Positions 43,610 through 53,501 of a stretch of DNA of 64,000 nt are shown here, piece after piece; the stretch's first letter is position 1; each line of letters opens with the position of its first letter. The notes under the pieces are model-generated. The model had not been told where the DNA came from. It saw only the letters and a list, made by a program, of their open reading frames with translations, and did no database searches. Location of the stretch: contig DEWH01000005.1 of assembly GCA_002363155.1 (NCBI GenBank), positions 1-64,000 on the forward strand. The letters run 5' to 3'. Source of the DNA: Ruminococcaceae bacterium UBA3215. Its GTDB lineage: Bacteria > Bacillota > Clostridia > Oscillospirales > Ruminococcaceae. Made by a program: the position numbers and the translations under genes.

Positions 43610-46009
43610 CTTAACTACGATGTTGACGAGCTTCTTTGGAACAGCTATCTTCTTGATGATAGTCTTGCCGTCAACGAGAGGCTTGATGCTCTCGTTTTCA
43701 AGAGCCGCTGCGATCATAGCGTCCTGGTCTGCGTCGGCAGGAATATTGAGCTTTGCACGAACCTTTCCGTTTATCTGGACTACGATCTCGATCGTCTCGT
43801 CAACGCAGAGCGCTTCATCATAAGTTACCCAGCTCTGCTCGGAGAGGATACCGCCGAAGATGTTATGATACATCTCTTCTGTGATGTGCGGTGCAAACGG
43901 ATTGAGAAGTATAAGCAGCGAACGCATCTCGCCCTTTGTGACCGAGCCCTTGTCGCTGATCTGGTTGAGAAGTGTCATCATAGCAGCGATAGCTGTGTTG
44001 AACTTGAGCTGCTCGATATCGGCGGATACCTTCTTAATAGTCCTGTGGAATGCAGCCGAAAGTTCCTTGCTGTATCCCTCGTCGTCGGTCATGCTGTCCT
44101 GGAGAGACCAGATGCGGTCAAGGAAACGCTTGCAGCCTTTAAGACTGCTCTCGCTCCACGGTGCAGCCTGCTCATAGTCTCCCATGAACAGAATGTAAAC
44201 GCGCAGTACATCTGCTCCGTACTCGTCAACCACGTCGTTCGGGTCAACTACATTTCCGCGGGACTTGCTCATCTTCACTCCGTCGGGTCCGAGGATAAGT
44301 CCCTGCGCAGTTCTCTTTGCATACGGTTCGGCAACCGGCACTTCTCCGATATCGTACAGGAATCTGTGCCAGAAGCGGGAGTAGATAAGATGTCTTGTGA
44401 CATGCTCCATTCCGCCGTTGTACCAGTCAACCGGCAGCCAGTATTTCAGTGCTTCCTGTGAAGCGAACGCCTCGTTGTTCTTCGGATCGCAGTAACGCAG
44501 GAAATACCACGACGAACCCGCCCACTGCGGCATTGTGTCCGTCTCGCGCTTCGCGTCGCCGCCGCACTTCGGGCATTTGCACTTTACAAAGCTTTCTATT
44601 TTTGCAAGCGGGCTCTCGCCGTCCTGACCGGGCTGGAAGTTCTCAACCGGCGGAAGTTTCAGCGGAAGCTCGTCATAGGGTACAGCAACCATTCCGCACT
44701 TCGGGCAGTGTACGATCGGTATCGGCTCGCCCCAGTATCTCTGGCGGTTGAATGCCCAGTCCTTCATCTTGTACTGAACGCCGGCTTCACCCACGCCCTT
44801 TGCTTCAAGAACTTTGAGTACCTTTGCAATAGCGTCCTTTTTATTTGTGATGCCGTTGAGCTCTCCGGAGTTCACCATCTCGCCGTCGCCGGTGTAGGCT
44901 TCCTTGGAGATATCGCCGCCCTTGATGACTTCGATTATCGGAATGCCAAACTTTGTTGCGAACTCGTAGTCTCTCGTGTCGTGAGCCGGAACAGCCATGA
45001 TAGCGCCGGTTCCGTAACCCATCATAACGTAGTCGGAAATGTAGATCGGTATTTCGGTGTCATTTATCGGGTTGATCGCTGTAAGACCTTCGATCTTTAC
45101 ACCGGTCTTGTCCTTTACGAGCTGTGTGCGCTCGAATTCGCTCTTCTTCGCGCACTCTTCCTTGTAAGCATCAAGCTCCGCGATATTTGCAATCGAGTCT
45201 CTGTACTTCTCGATCATGGGGTGCTCCGGAGCCATAACCATGAATGTTACGCCGTAGAGCGTATCGGGACGTGTCGTATAGATCTTGAGTTCTTCGCCGT
45301 TTTCCTTGATCTTGAATTTCACAAAAGCACCGGTGGACTTTCCTATCCAGTTCTCCTGCTGGAGCTTTATATTCGGGAGGAAGTCAACGCTGTCGAGACC
45401 CTGGAGAAGCTTGTCCGCGTATTCGGTTATACGCAGGTACCATACTTCCTTTTCCTTCTGAATGATATCGCTGTGGCAGATATCACACTTTCCGCCCTGT
45501 GAGTCCTCGTTGGAGAGAACGACTTTGCAGCTCGGGCAGTAGTTTACGAGAGTCCTGTCGCGGAAAACAAGTCCGTTCTCAAACATCTTCAGGAATATCC
45601 ACTGAGTCCACTTATAGTAATCCTCGTCTGTGGTATCGACCACTCTTGACCAGTCGAAGGAGAAGCCGACCTTGCGGAGCTGACTTGTGAACTTCTTGAT
45701 GTTGTTGTCTGTTACTGTACGGGGGTGGACGCCGGTCTTTATCGCGGTATTCTCTGTCGGAAGTCCGTAAGCGTCGAAGCCTATCGGGAAAAGTACGTTG
45801 TAGCCTTCGAGCCTGCGCTTTCTGCTTACTACCTCAAGTCCGGAATATGCCTTGATATGTCCGACGTGCATTCCTGCTCCGGAGGGGTAAGGGAATTCAA
45901 CGAGCGCATAGAATTTCGGCTTGCTGCTTCCGGTCACGGCTTTGAATGTCTCGTGTTCGTCCCAGTATTTTTGCCATTTGGGTTCTGTTTCTCTGAAATC
46001 GTATTTCAT
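43607..46009 (-). CDS. leuS: Leucyl-tRNA synthetase
   Basis: 800 aa. The HIGH motif appears as FPYPSGAGMHVGHIKAY (near residue 40), KMSKS as GVKMSKSRGNVVDP (near 575), and the editing domain has TTRPDTLYGVTFMVMAPEHP. Paired CxxC zinc-type motifs (CPKCGMVAVP, KCKCPKCGG) occur. It charges tRNA-Leu. The ATG is at 46009; an upstream TTG in frame is ignored. GAAAGGACAG precedes it. No T-box was found in front. Confidence 0.97.
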   Translation of the reverse strand: MKYDFRETEPKWQKYWDEHETFKAVTGSSKPKFYALVEFPYPSGAGMHVGHIKAYSGLEVVSRKRRLEGYNVLFPIGFDAYGLPTENTAIKTGVHPRTVTDNNIKKFTSQLRKVGFSFDWSRVVDTTDEDYYKWTQWIFLKMFENGLVFRDRTLVNYCPSCKVVLSNEDSQGGKCDICHSDIIQKEKEVWYLRITEYADKLLQGLDSVDFLPNIKLQQENWIGKSTGAFVKFKIKENGEELKIYTTRPDTLYGVTFMVMAPEHPMIEKYRDSIANIAELDAYKEECAKKSEFERTQLVKDKTGVKIEGLTAINPINDTEIPIYISDYVMMGYGTGAIMAVPAHDTRDYEFATKFGIPIIEVIKGGDISKEAYTGDGEMVNSGELNGITNKKDAIAKVLKVLEAKGVGEAGVQYKMKDWAFNRQRYWGEPIPIVHCPKCGMVAVPYDELPLKLPPVENFQPGQDGESPLAKIESFVKCKCPKCGGDAKRETDTMPQWAGSSWYFLRYCDPKNNEAFASQEALKYWLPVDWYNGGMEHVTRHLIYSRFWHRFLYDIGEVPVAEPYAKRTAQGLILGPDGVKMSKSRGNVVDPNDVVDEYGADVLRVYILFMGDYEQAAPWSESSLKGCKRFLDRIWSLQDSMTDDEGYSKELSAAFHRTIKKVSADIEQLKFNTAIAAMMTLLNQISDKGSVTKGEMRSLLILLNPFAPHITEEMYHNIFGGILSEQSWVTYDEALCVDETIEIVVQINGKVRAKLNIPADADQDAMIAAALENESIKPLVDGKTIIKKIAVPKKLVNIVVK

Positions 46010-46061
46010 CAACTGTCTGTCCTTTCTTTCGGTCTGTCCGGAGATCCTGTCTTAAAACTTC

Positions 46062-47087
46062 TTACTTTCTAACTCCGAATTTATATATTGTAGTGAAGTT
46101 GTATTCTTCGTCCTTCTTGAGAACGCAGCTCGGGAAATTCGGCTGGTTCGGGGAGTCGGGAGCATACTGGCTCTCAAGGCAGAGGGCGGTCTGTATCTTC
46201 ATCATCATTCCGTCCTTGCCGATCTCGCCTTGGAGGCCGATAGCGGTATAGAACTGGATAGCGGGCTTGTCGGTGGAGACTGTCATCTCGCGTCCTGTCT
46301 CGGGATCGTAAACTATTGCGGCAGTTCTCATAACGTGGGGTTCGCCGAGCATGAAGTTGTGATCGTAGCCGATTATTCCGCCCATTTCAAGATCCTTGTA
46401 TATCGGCTTGGGCTGGCGGAAGTCGAATGCCGTGCCTTCAACGGGAGCTATCTCGCCTGTGGGGATAAGCTTCGAGTCAACGGGGGTGTAGCTGTCCGCG
46501 TTGATCTGAACGATCTGCGAGAGAACGGAGCCGGAGTGAACACCGCCGAGGTTGAAGTAGGAATGGTTGGTAAGGTTGAGTATCGTGTCCGCGTCGGACT
46601 TGCCCTTGTATTCAAGCTTGAGCTCGTTGTCATCGGTGAGCGTGTACTTGCAGCTTACCTTTACATTGCCGGGGAAATTCTCTTCCTCGTCGGGGCTGAA
46701 ATATCCGAATGTAACGCTGGTGTCGTCCATAGCGTCAACAGTCCATACTCTCTTGTGGAATCCGACGATGCCGCCGTGAAGTGAGTTCTCGCCCTCGTTC
46801 GGACGGAGCTGTATCTCCTTGCCGTTGAGAGTGAACTTTGCGTTTGCGATACGGTTCGCATATCTTCCTACGAGTGCGCCCTGTGTGGATCTGCCTTCGA
46901 GGTAGCCCTGAAGATCGTCATAGCCGAGGACTACGTCTCCCATATCGCCGTTTTTGTCGGGAACGATTATGCTTACGATAGCGCCGCTGTAGTTCGTAAG
47001 CTTAACGGTCATTCCGCTGCTGTTCTTGAGTGTGAAAAGGAAGACTTTGTAACCGTCTGCCATTCCGAATACTTCTTTTTCGATCAT
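46062..47087 (-). CDS. galM: Aldose 1-epimerase (galactose mutarotase)
   Basis: 341 aa. Catalytic residues are visible: His in LTNHSYFNLGG (near 177) and Glu in ALCLESQYAPDSPNQPNFPS (near 305), with the entry block GRYANRIANAKFTLNGK and GGIVGFHKR. It interconverts alpha and beta anomers of galactose or glucose. No other gal gene is nearby, so it may serve general hexose uptake. It lies in line with leuS (52 bp) and the acyltransferase upstream. Confidence 0.95.
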   Translation of the reverse strand: MIEKEVFGMADGYKVFLFTLKNSSGMTVKLTNYSGAIVSIIVPDKNGDMGDVVLGYDDLQGYLEGRSTQGALVGRYANRIANAKFTLNGKEIQLRPNEGENSLHGGIVGFHKRVWTVDAMDDTSVTFGYFSPDEEENFPGNVKVSCKYTLTDDNELKLEYKGKSDADTILNLTNHSYFNLGGVHSGSVLSQIVQINADSYTPVDSKLIPTGEIAPVEGTAFDFRQPKPIYKDLEMGGIIGYDHNFMLGEPHVMRTAAIVYDPETGREMTVSTDKPAIQFYTAIGLQGEIGKDGMMMKIQTALCLESQYAPDSPNQPNFPSCVLKKDEEYNFTTIYKFGVRK

Positions 47088-47168
47088 GTCTGAATACCTT
47101 GCCTTTCATGGTTTGTTGGATATACGAACCGGCATGCCGCCGGAAGACTTACGTTGGCTGTGCAGTTA

Positions 47169-48584
47169 TCAGAACTGCCAGTAAAGGAACGGGTTGTTTG
47201 TGCTGCTTACGAGCATGAGCGTCCCGACTGCGAGAATAACGACATTGCTTACGACTGTTGAGATGCCCACGGCGTTTTGACCTGCATCTGTTTCCAGCAG
47301 TTTCTTCCTTATCGCCGGAATTACCGGTGTGCTGCAAACTATCGCAACGATTATGAGGAAGATGTTGTTCATGAAGGACGTCTGTGTGCCGAGATCTATC
47401 AGCATATTGCCGTTTGCTCCCACGAGGTTCCCGAAGAACGTACCGAGCGCCGATATCCCTCCGGACTGGTCGTTGAAGTAGAAGATGCCGAAGCCTACGA
47501 TTATGATAAGCTTAGCGTAGATGTGCATTATCACGGCAGGCACTTTTTTGAGTCTCTTCTTGCCGATAAGCTGTTCGAGGAATACGAAAAGTCCGAAGTA
47601 AAGACCCCAGATGATGTAGTTCCAGCTTGCGCCGTGCCAGAATCCGGTGCAGAACCATACGAGCAGAAGTCCGGCATACTTTCTGCGCTTTCCGAAGATC
47701 GGCACATAGAGCAGATAGTCGCGGAAGAATGTTCCGAGGGAGATATGCCAGCGCTGCCAGAATTCGGTGATGCTTTTCGATACGAAGGGGTAGCGGAAGT
47801 TCTCGTCGAATCTGAATCCGAATATCCTTCCGAGACCGATAGCCATATCCGAGTAGCCGGAGAAGTCGTAGTAAACGTAGAGGGCGTAGAGAATGACCGC
47901 GTACCATGTCCCCGCAACGGAAAGTGAGCCGAGGTCATTTCCGAAATACTTCTCCACGATCTCGTAAAGCGCATTGGCGATTATTGTTTTCTTTCCGAAG
48001 CCGTAGATGAATCGGGTGATGCCAGTGCTGATATCATCGTATGACGAGGTACGCTTGTCTATCTCGTTGACAATGGTGCTGTATCTTACGATCGGGCCTG
48101 CGACAAGCTGGGGGAAAAGCGAGATGTAGAGGAGGAGCTTTCCGTAGTTTTTCTGAACCGGAACCTTGTCCCAGTAAACGTCCATGATGTAGGAGATTAT
48201 CTGGAAGGTATAGAAGCTTATTCCTATCGGGAGGGCGATGTTGGTAAGGGGAATGCTTGTCCCGAAGATGCCGTTGATGTTGCCGATAAAGAAGTCGGTG
48301 TACTTGAATACGGCGAGCATACCGAGACTCAGTACAAGGGACAGCGCCACGCCGAGTTTGGCTTTGCCTGTACCCCGGTATTTGTCGATCATAAGACCGA
48401 AGAAGTAGTTGCCGGTAATGCTGACGAGTAAAAGTATGAGCCATTCGGGACGGCTCCACGCATAGAAGATGAGTGAAAATGCTACGAGAATAACGTTTCT
48501 GTAAGTTGTCTTTCTGCCTATAAAATATATGGGGATAAGTGCCGCCATAAATATATAGACAAAAATGAGGTCAGTAAATTTCAT
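47169..48584 (-). CDS. MBOAT O-acyltransferase (AlgI/DltB-like)
   Basis: 471 aa, about eleven membrane helices. The MBOAT signature reads EFWQRWHISLGTFFRDYLLYVPIFG and the catalytic histidine is in FCTGFWHGASWNYIIWGLYFG (near residue 315). Such proteins move acetyl or other acyl groups across the membrane onto exopolysaccharide or teichoic acid. The usual partner, an SGNH/AlgX-like protein, is not adjacent. The ATG at 48584 follows GGAGACAG. Promoter at 48619-48647. Confidence 0.9.
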   Translation of the reverse strand: MKFTDLIFVYIFMAALIPIYFIGRKTTYRNVILVAFSLIFYAWSRPEWLILLLVSITGNYFFGLMIDKYRGTGKAKLGVALSLVLSLGMLAVFKYTDFFIGNINGIFGTSIPLTNIALPIGISFYTFQIISYIMDVYWDKVPVQKNYGKLLLYISLFPQLVAGPIVRYSTIVNEIDKRTSSYDDISTGITRFIYGFGKKTIIANALYEIVEKYFGNDLGSLSVAGTWYAVILYALYVYYDFSGYSDMAIGLGRIFGFRFDENFRYPFVSKSITEFWQRWHISLGTFFRDYLLYVPIFGKRRKYAGLLLVWFCTGFWHGASWNYIIWGLYFGLFVFLEQLIGKKRLKKVPAVIMHIYAKLIIIVGFGIFYFNDQSGGISALGTFFGNLVGANGNMLIDLGTQTSFMNNIFLIIVAIVCSTPVIPAIRKKLLETDAGQNAVGISTVVSNVVILAVGTLMLVSSTNNPFLYWQF

Positions 48585-48618
48585 TCCTGTCTCCGTTTTT
48601 ATGAATATTTGCACAACT

Positions 48619-48647
48619 ATTATACATTATTATAATATGATTTGCAA
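48619..48647 (-). promoter_or_regulatory. Promoter for the MBOAT gene
   Basis: On the minus strand TTGCAA (48642-48647), 17 bp, TATAAT (48619-48624). Confidence 0.75.
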
Positions 48648-48659
48648 CTGTTTTAAAAA

Positions 48660-49930
48660 AATTTTTATGATTTTGACCGAATATTATGTTCAGACGGTTG
48701 AAATTTGTTGAAAATGCGGTGAAGGGATTTTCGCCGGAGAACAGCAGCGCGCCTTTACCCGATGTTCATATTTTAAGAGTGTGCTTTCCGGAAAAACAGC
48801 CGATCCCTCGTTGAAATGACGGGAAACAGTGCGCCGGGCGAGCATAAAACAGGCTTTAATGTGAAAAATAATATCACTTTATTTTTCACATTTGAATAAA
48901 TAACGTCAGACATTTGCGTTCGGCAGGTTGTTTTTGTGTGATAAAGAGCGGCGCTTGATTTTTCACATTTCTATTCGTGATTTTGACCAATATTTTCCGA
49001 AAATGCGATGATGCGATTTTTTGGGATTTCTCCGGGGGTCCTGCCGGGCATTTCCGGGTGATGGGGTGTGACTTCGGGGAGGGCGTCGGGGATCGGACCG
49101 GGTTCTTACGACAGCCCGGATTGTGAAAAATCAGATGATGTGATTTTTTATTCCGGCGGTTTTCCGGTGTGAAATGCCGGTTTCGTCAATATTAACAGCG
49201 AATGTAAGCGGAACTAACGAATTTTCGGGGCGTTTTTGACTGCCGAAACGGTCGGAAGTTTGGAAGATGACGCGATTTTTTGGAAAAATCAGATGACCTG
49301 ATTTTTTAAAAAACGGCATTTGCAGCTCTGATGAAAGAATTTTTCTGCCGATGATCCGGATTTTCGCACAGAAATGCTATCGTCAAAAGGCTTAACAGAG
49401 CCGTTTTGATGACAATATTATCATAAATGCGACAAAAAGCCAATTACTCCGACCGGATTTTCGGAAAAATCAAAAATCAGATGATCTGATTTTTGTATAT
49501 TTTAACCGATTCCGGCAAAAATATGTCGAAAAAAGCCGCTTTACGGACTGATTTTGTCAGATACAGGTGCTTTTTTCGGCTCGGTGCGATCCCGGCGAAG
49601 CAGCGTGCGGAAATGCCGAAAAATCAGATGATCCGATTTTATTGACAAAGATTTAACAGCCTGTGCGGCCGGGCGGATATCTAAAATATATTTCGGAAAA
49701 ATATGAGTATGGGTATTTTTCGGAAATGGGCATATCCGGATTGTATAAAATTCCAAAATTCGACAAAGGGAATAAGCCGCTGTTCTGTATTTTCAAAAAT
49801 CAGATAAGAGCGCAGATGTTAATTTTTTCAGAATCCGTAAATCGGAAAGCAGATGCCGGCGAACAACAGCGGACGAAAGTAAGTCTGATATCAGCAGCGG
49901 ATTTTTGATGAAAACAGAAATATGGAAACA
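48660..49930. repeat. Gene-free tract with repeated GATGAT-centred palindromes
   Basis: About 1.3 kb without a credible gene. A motif of the form (C/G)(A/C)GATGA(T/C)..GATTTTT recurs near 49002, 49130, 49263, 49285, 49475 and 49626. Four of the copies extend to near-perfect palindromes such as AAAATCAG/CTGATTTT. GATTTTGACC(G)AATATT occurs twice (48670 and 48978). Copies 2, 4, 5 and 6 are 150-190 bp apart. Nothing resembling a transposase or RNA gene was recognised. Confidence 0.7.
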
Positions 49931-49938
49931 AAAATCAC

Positions 49939-49967
49939 TTGACATTTTGAAGATATTAAGGTATTAT
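49939..49967 (+). promoter_or_regulatory. Promoter for the deacetylase gene
   Basis: TTGACA (49939-49944), 17 bp, TATTAT (49962-49967). The predicted start near 49974 leaves no room for a ribosome site before the GTG at 49979. Confidence 0.85.
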
Positions 49968-50002
49968 TAAATATATATGTGATAGAACCGGGGGACCGTA
50001 TT

Positions 50003-51208
50003 TTGTATTTCGGAAGTGTAAGATTTTTTAAGCACGTTATAGTAGCCGTTACTATAATATTGATAGTCGTGCCTTGCGTTATATGCTTCGTCCTCGGGTC
50101 GCAGCTCAGAACTGCCGATGAAGAAAATGAGAAACTCAGAGCCGAGATCGGCAGCAGAAGAATAGAAGAATATGAGACAAGCTGTGACGCTGACGAACTT
50201 TTCAGACTTTACAAGGACAGCCTCGACGATAAGCAGGGCTTTCTGAAACTTGTGTATGAAGACGACGCGGACGGATATGCGGCTGCGGCGGGTGAGGAGA
50301 AAGCAAAGGCAGAAGAGAGTGCGGCGGCAGTTCCGGCTTCGGATAAGACCGAAGAGGAAGATGCCGTGCCTACAATGGCAGAGAGCACAGACGATGCGGA
50401 AAGTACAGACGAGGCTGATAATACCGGCGAGCCGGAAAGCACCGGTGATGCCGGGACTACGGAAGCTCCGGAGCAGGAGCCGGAATTCACCCATACAGGC
50501 GAGCCGGACGGAACTTCCGGAGTGACTGCCGCATACGAGATGATGTATCCGGATCTCTATGCCGATGTTCCGGAGAATATCGTGTACAACTCCGATATGG
50601 ACTACGTTTATCTCACATTCGACGACGGTCCCTCAAAGTACACCGACAGCATTCTGAACTATCTTACGATGTACGATCTCAAGGCGACATTCTTCGTCGT
50701 TCCGGACGGAAGCGCCGAGAGCAATGCACGTCTCAAGCGTATCGCAGATGCGGGTCACACCATCGGTATCCATACCGCTTCACACGAGTACAACAAGATC
50801 TACGAAAGTGTGGAAGCATACCTCGATGATTTCAAGCTCGCTTATGACAGGGTTTATGAAGCGACCGGGATAAAGTGCAAGCTGTTCAGATTCCCCGGCG
50901 GCAGCATAAACGACTACAACGAATCTATCCGCGATGACCTTATCGCAGAAATGACAAGGCGCGGATTCATCTACTTCGACTGGAACGTTGACAGCAGCGA
51001 TGCTCTCGGCGCAACATGGACGGAGATGTACAACAACGTAACATCACAGACCAAGGCATGCAATCGCGCGGTAATACTGATGCACGATTACAACGGCGGA
51101 TATAACACGATCCTCGTGCTTGAGGATATCATAAGATGGCTTATCAGCAACGAGCGCGGCTACAAGCTCGATAAGCTTACGGAATTTGTAAAACCCGTGC
51201 AGTTCTGA
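50003..51208 (+). CDS. Membrane-anchored polysaccharide (peptidoglycan) deacetylase
   Basis: 401 aa from a TTG at 50003, with GGGGGA 7 nt before it; the GTG at 49979 would be leaderless. One membrane helix (residues about 10-32) is followed by a coiled, then Glu/Thr-rich linker (about 55-165). The NodB domain has TFDDGPSKYTD (metal Asp), HTASHEY (two metal His), RFPGGS and VILMHDYNG, so the CE4 metal site is complete. It likely removes acetyl groups from wall glycan outside the cell and can protect against lysozyme. Bactofilin is next. Confidence 0.9.
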   Translation: MYFGSVRFFKHVIVAVTIILIVVPCVICFVLGSQLRTADEENEKLRAEIGSRRIEEYETSCDADELFRLYKDSLDDKQGFLKLVYEDDADGYAAAAGEEKAKAEESAAAVPASDKTEEEDAVPTMAESTDDAESTDEADNTGEPESTGDAGTTEAPEQEPEFTHTGEPDGTSGVTAAYEMMYPDLYADVPENIVYNSDMDYVYLTFDDGPSKYTDSILNYLTMYDLKATFFVVPDGSAESNARLKRIADAGHTIGIHTASHEYNKIYESVEAYLDDFKLAYDRVYEATGIKCKLFRFPGGSINDYNESIRDDLIAEMTRRGFIYFDWNVDSSDALGATWTEMYNNVTSQTKACNRAVILMHDYNGGYNTILVLEDIIRWLISNERGYKLDKLTEFVKPVQF

Positions 51209-51271
51209 CGGACTGCCCGACCGGCATACAGTTGAAAGGAGAACGGGTAACGGCAATACCCTGTCAAAAAA

Positions 51272-52393
51272 ATGGGAATAAAAGATAATTTTCAGCAGGC
51301 TTTAAGAGAGCTTACCGGCACCGAAAAAGAAGACACAAAGCGCGGCAGTTCCGTTGACGCTATAAAGAATGCAGTCTCCGCGGGTGACGGTTCGGAGTAT
51401 GATACCGTAGGCGGAAGCTCATACGACGAGATACAGAAGAGAGCGGCTGCGGCTGCTGACGAAATGACACGTCAGCAGAGCGCGTACCTTGATGTTACAT
51501 ATCATAACGATGACGGAGGAAGAGCCGGAGCGGAGACCGATCAGGGCGATATGACCATGGGTCTTCCGGAAAGCGGCGAATCCACAGAACCGCTTCGTAT
51601 CTCCGGATTTGAAAACAATACAGCCGGAAGAACTGCCGCAGGCACTCCCGCCGGAGATCCCGCAAGACCTTCCCGGAATGCTGATCCCTATGAGAATCAG
51701 GCACCTCGCAGCGCTTCCGACCCTTATGCGGGAAGCCCCTACTCCGCCGGGAATCAGAATGCCGGCGCACAGCGCAGTGCAAATCCCTACGGCGCCGGTC
51801 AGTATGCAGGAAACCAGTACGGCGGTCAGAAGCAGAGAGCGGGTGCTCCCTCCGGTATGTCTTCGGAAAATCCCCGCGGGCAGGCGTTCAGTGCAGCACG
51901 CTACGACCGCAATACAGGCAGCGAGGACAACGAGATCACGGTTATCTCGAAGAACACGGTTATAGACGGTAATGTCCGTTCTTTCGCAAATATGAGCATC
52001 GACGGCAATGTCAAGGGAAATGTGGAGACCACAAAGGATATCGACCTCAACGGAAAGATCGTCGGAAATATAGCCTGCAACAACGCACAGATGCGAGTTT
52101 CGCAGATACAGGGAAATGTCCAGCTGAAAGGCAACGTATATATGGAGCGCGACACGCTTCTTATCGGTGATCTTTCCTCGAATTTTGCCGACATCAACGG
52201 AAAGATCAAGGGAAATGTCGCGATCACCGGAAAAGCGGAGCTTCGCAGCGACGCGGTGATATTCGGAGATATAAGCGCTTCTACCATTACGGTCAACGAC
52301 GGTGCGATCATTCAGGGTTATGTCAGCACCACCTTCCTCAATAAAGATGAGAGCAAGAACATCTTCCCGGATACGATCACTATCGGAGAATAA
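51272..52393 (+). CDS. Bactofilin (polymer-forming cytoskeletal protein)
   Basis: 373 aa. The C-terminal 150 residues are a right-handed beta-helix of bactofilin type, built from short repeats (DGNVRSFANMSIDGNVKGNV, DLNGKIVGNIAC, LIGDLSSNFADINGKIKGNV, IFGDISASTITVNDGAII). The first 220 residues are a disordered Gly/Ala/Asn/Tyr-rich arm, unusually long for the family. Bactofilins polymerise without nucleotide and often recruit wall-modifying enzymes, which suits the deacetylase in front. The ribosome site is poor near the ATG. Confidence 0.9.
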   Translation: MGIKDNFQQALRELTGTEKEDTKRGSSVDAIKNAVSAGDGSEYDTVGGSSYDEIQKRAAAAADEMTRQQSAYLDVTYHNDDGGRAGAETDQGDMTMGLPESGESTEPLRISGFENNTAGRTAAGTPAGDPARPSRNADPYENQAPRSASDPYAGSPYSAGNQNAGAQRSANPYGAGQYAGNQYGGQKQRAGAPSGMSSENPRGQAFSAARYDRNTGSEDNEITVISKNTVIDGNVRSFANMSIDGNVKGNVETTKDIDLNGKIVGNIACNNAQMRVSQIQGNVQLKGNVYMERDTLLIGDLSSNFADINGKIKGNVAITGKAELRSDAVIFGDISASTITVNDGAIIQGYVSTTFLNKDESKNIFPDTITIGE

Positions 52394-52500
52394 GAGGTTT
52401 TTCAAAGAAGCCGCCGCGCTTGAGACCCGGGCGCTGCCCGGACCCGCCAGCCCCCTTTGAAAAAGGGGGCTGAACCCCCTAAACAAATCCCGTTACACGG
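52394..52500. repeat. Family A gene-end repeat after the bactofilin gene
   Basis: GAGGTTTTTCAAAG, then a GGGCGCTGCCCGG palindrome, CCGCCAGCCCCCTTTG/AAAAAGGGGGCT and CCCCCTAAACAAAT. It has only a vestige of the GAGAG microsatellite. Confidence 0.8.
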
Positions 52501-52552
52501 AACTTGAATGATTTGCAAAAGAATATGGCATACAGATTTTTTGATAAACCGT

Positions 52553-52588
52553 CTCCCGCAGCGGAATTTCCGTCTGCGGGAGTTTTTT
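52553..52588 (+). terminator. Terminator after the bactofilin operon
   Basis: CTCCCGCAG (52553-52561) pairs with CTGCGGGAG (52574-52582), with GGAA/TTCC extending the stem inside and six T after it. Confidence 0.93.
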
Positions 52589-52601
52589 CACACAATTTAC
52601 A

Positions 52602-52630
52602 TTGAAATCCGCAGGGAAATGTAGTATAAT
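52602..52630 (+). promoter_or_regulatory. Promoter for the DNA glycosylase gene
   Basis: TTGAAA (52602-52607), 17 bp, TATAAT (52625-52630). Confidence 0.8.
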
Positions 52631-52653
52631 AATATAATAGAGATATTGGCGGA

Positions 52654-53481
52654 ATGGAGAGGACAGAATTGCAGTATTATTTTGAGACAAGCTGTCTCGA
52701 TCTTAAACAGACTCTTGAAAGCGGTCAGTGCTTCCGCTGGAAGAAAAGCGGGGACGGCGACTCGTACATCGGCATTTCCGGAAAGCATATTCTTAAGATC
52801 ACCCAGACTGACGGCGGTGCGGTAATGGAAATGAATGACGAGGCGGAGACGGATTTCTGGCTGCGGTATTTCGACTGTGAGACCGACTACGATTCCGTGA
52901 TAAGGCAGTTCTCCGCCGACAAGGTGCTCAAAGAAGCAGCTGAGGAGAACCGCGGTATAAGGATACTCCGTCAGGAGCCGTTTGAAACGCTGATAAGCTT
53001 CATAATTTCGCAGAACAACAATATCCCGCGCATCATCGGGATAATAGACAGGCTTTGTGAAAATTTCGGAGAAAAGGTTACAAGCCCGTTCGGGGATATG
53101 TACTCATTCCCGTCAGCGGGAAAGCTTGCGTCCCTTTCGGCTGACGATCTTTCACCGCTCCGTGCGGGATTCCGTACACGATACATACTCGATGCCGCAA
53201 ACAAGGTGAACAGCGGCACTGTCGATCTTGAAAAGATATACGGAATGAGCTATGACGACGGAAAAGCGTATCTCAAGACGATAACGGGTGTCGGAGACAA
53301 AGTCGCGGACTGCGTGCTGCTTTTTGCATACCACAAGACCGAAGCATTCCCGTCCGACGTATGGATAAAGAGAGTAGTCGCCGAGTATTACAGCGACGGT
53401 CTGCCCGAGTGTATGGGCGAGTATAAGGGAATAGCTCAGCAATATCTGTTTGAGTATTTCAGAAAAAGAACGAATGTGTAA
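52654..53481 (+). CDS. 8-oxoguanine DNA glycosylase (OGG1-type)
   Basis: 275 aa. The N-terminal LDLKQTLESGQCFRW is the OGG_N domain. The helix-hairpin-helix and catalytic Lys are in LKTITGVGDKVADCVLLFA, and the catalytic Asp in EAFPSDVWIKRV. FETLISFIISQNNNIPRI is the family block before it. It removes 8-oxoguanine and nicks the strand. ATG at 52654 has only GGCGGA before it; a TTG at 52669, six bases after GGAGAGG, is an alternative start. It has its own promoter. Confidence 0.92.
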   Translation: MERTELQYYFETSCLDLKQTLESGQCFRWKKSGDGDSYIGISGKHILKITQTDGGAVMEMNDEAETDFWLRYFDCETDYDSVIRQFSADKVLKEAAEENRGIRILRQEPFETLISFIISQNNNIPRIIGIIDRLCENFGEKVTSPFGDMYSFPSAGKLASLSADDLSPLRAGFRTRYILDAANKVNSGTVDLEKIYGMSYDDGKAYLKTITGVGDKVADCVLLFAYHKTEAFPSDVWIKRVVAEYYSDGLPECMGEYKGIAQQYLFEYFRKRTNV

Positions 53482-53501
53482 GCAAAGAAAGGAAGATAGA
53501 A

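Noticed and set aside
46010..46012. TTG start for leuS one codon upstream
   Set aside because: The ATG directly after it fits the ribosome site and the usual MKYDF start.
48990..49810. CRISPR array
   Set aside because: Palindromic motifs recur but spacing is 150-190 bp, copies are degenerate and no cas gene is present.
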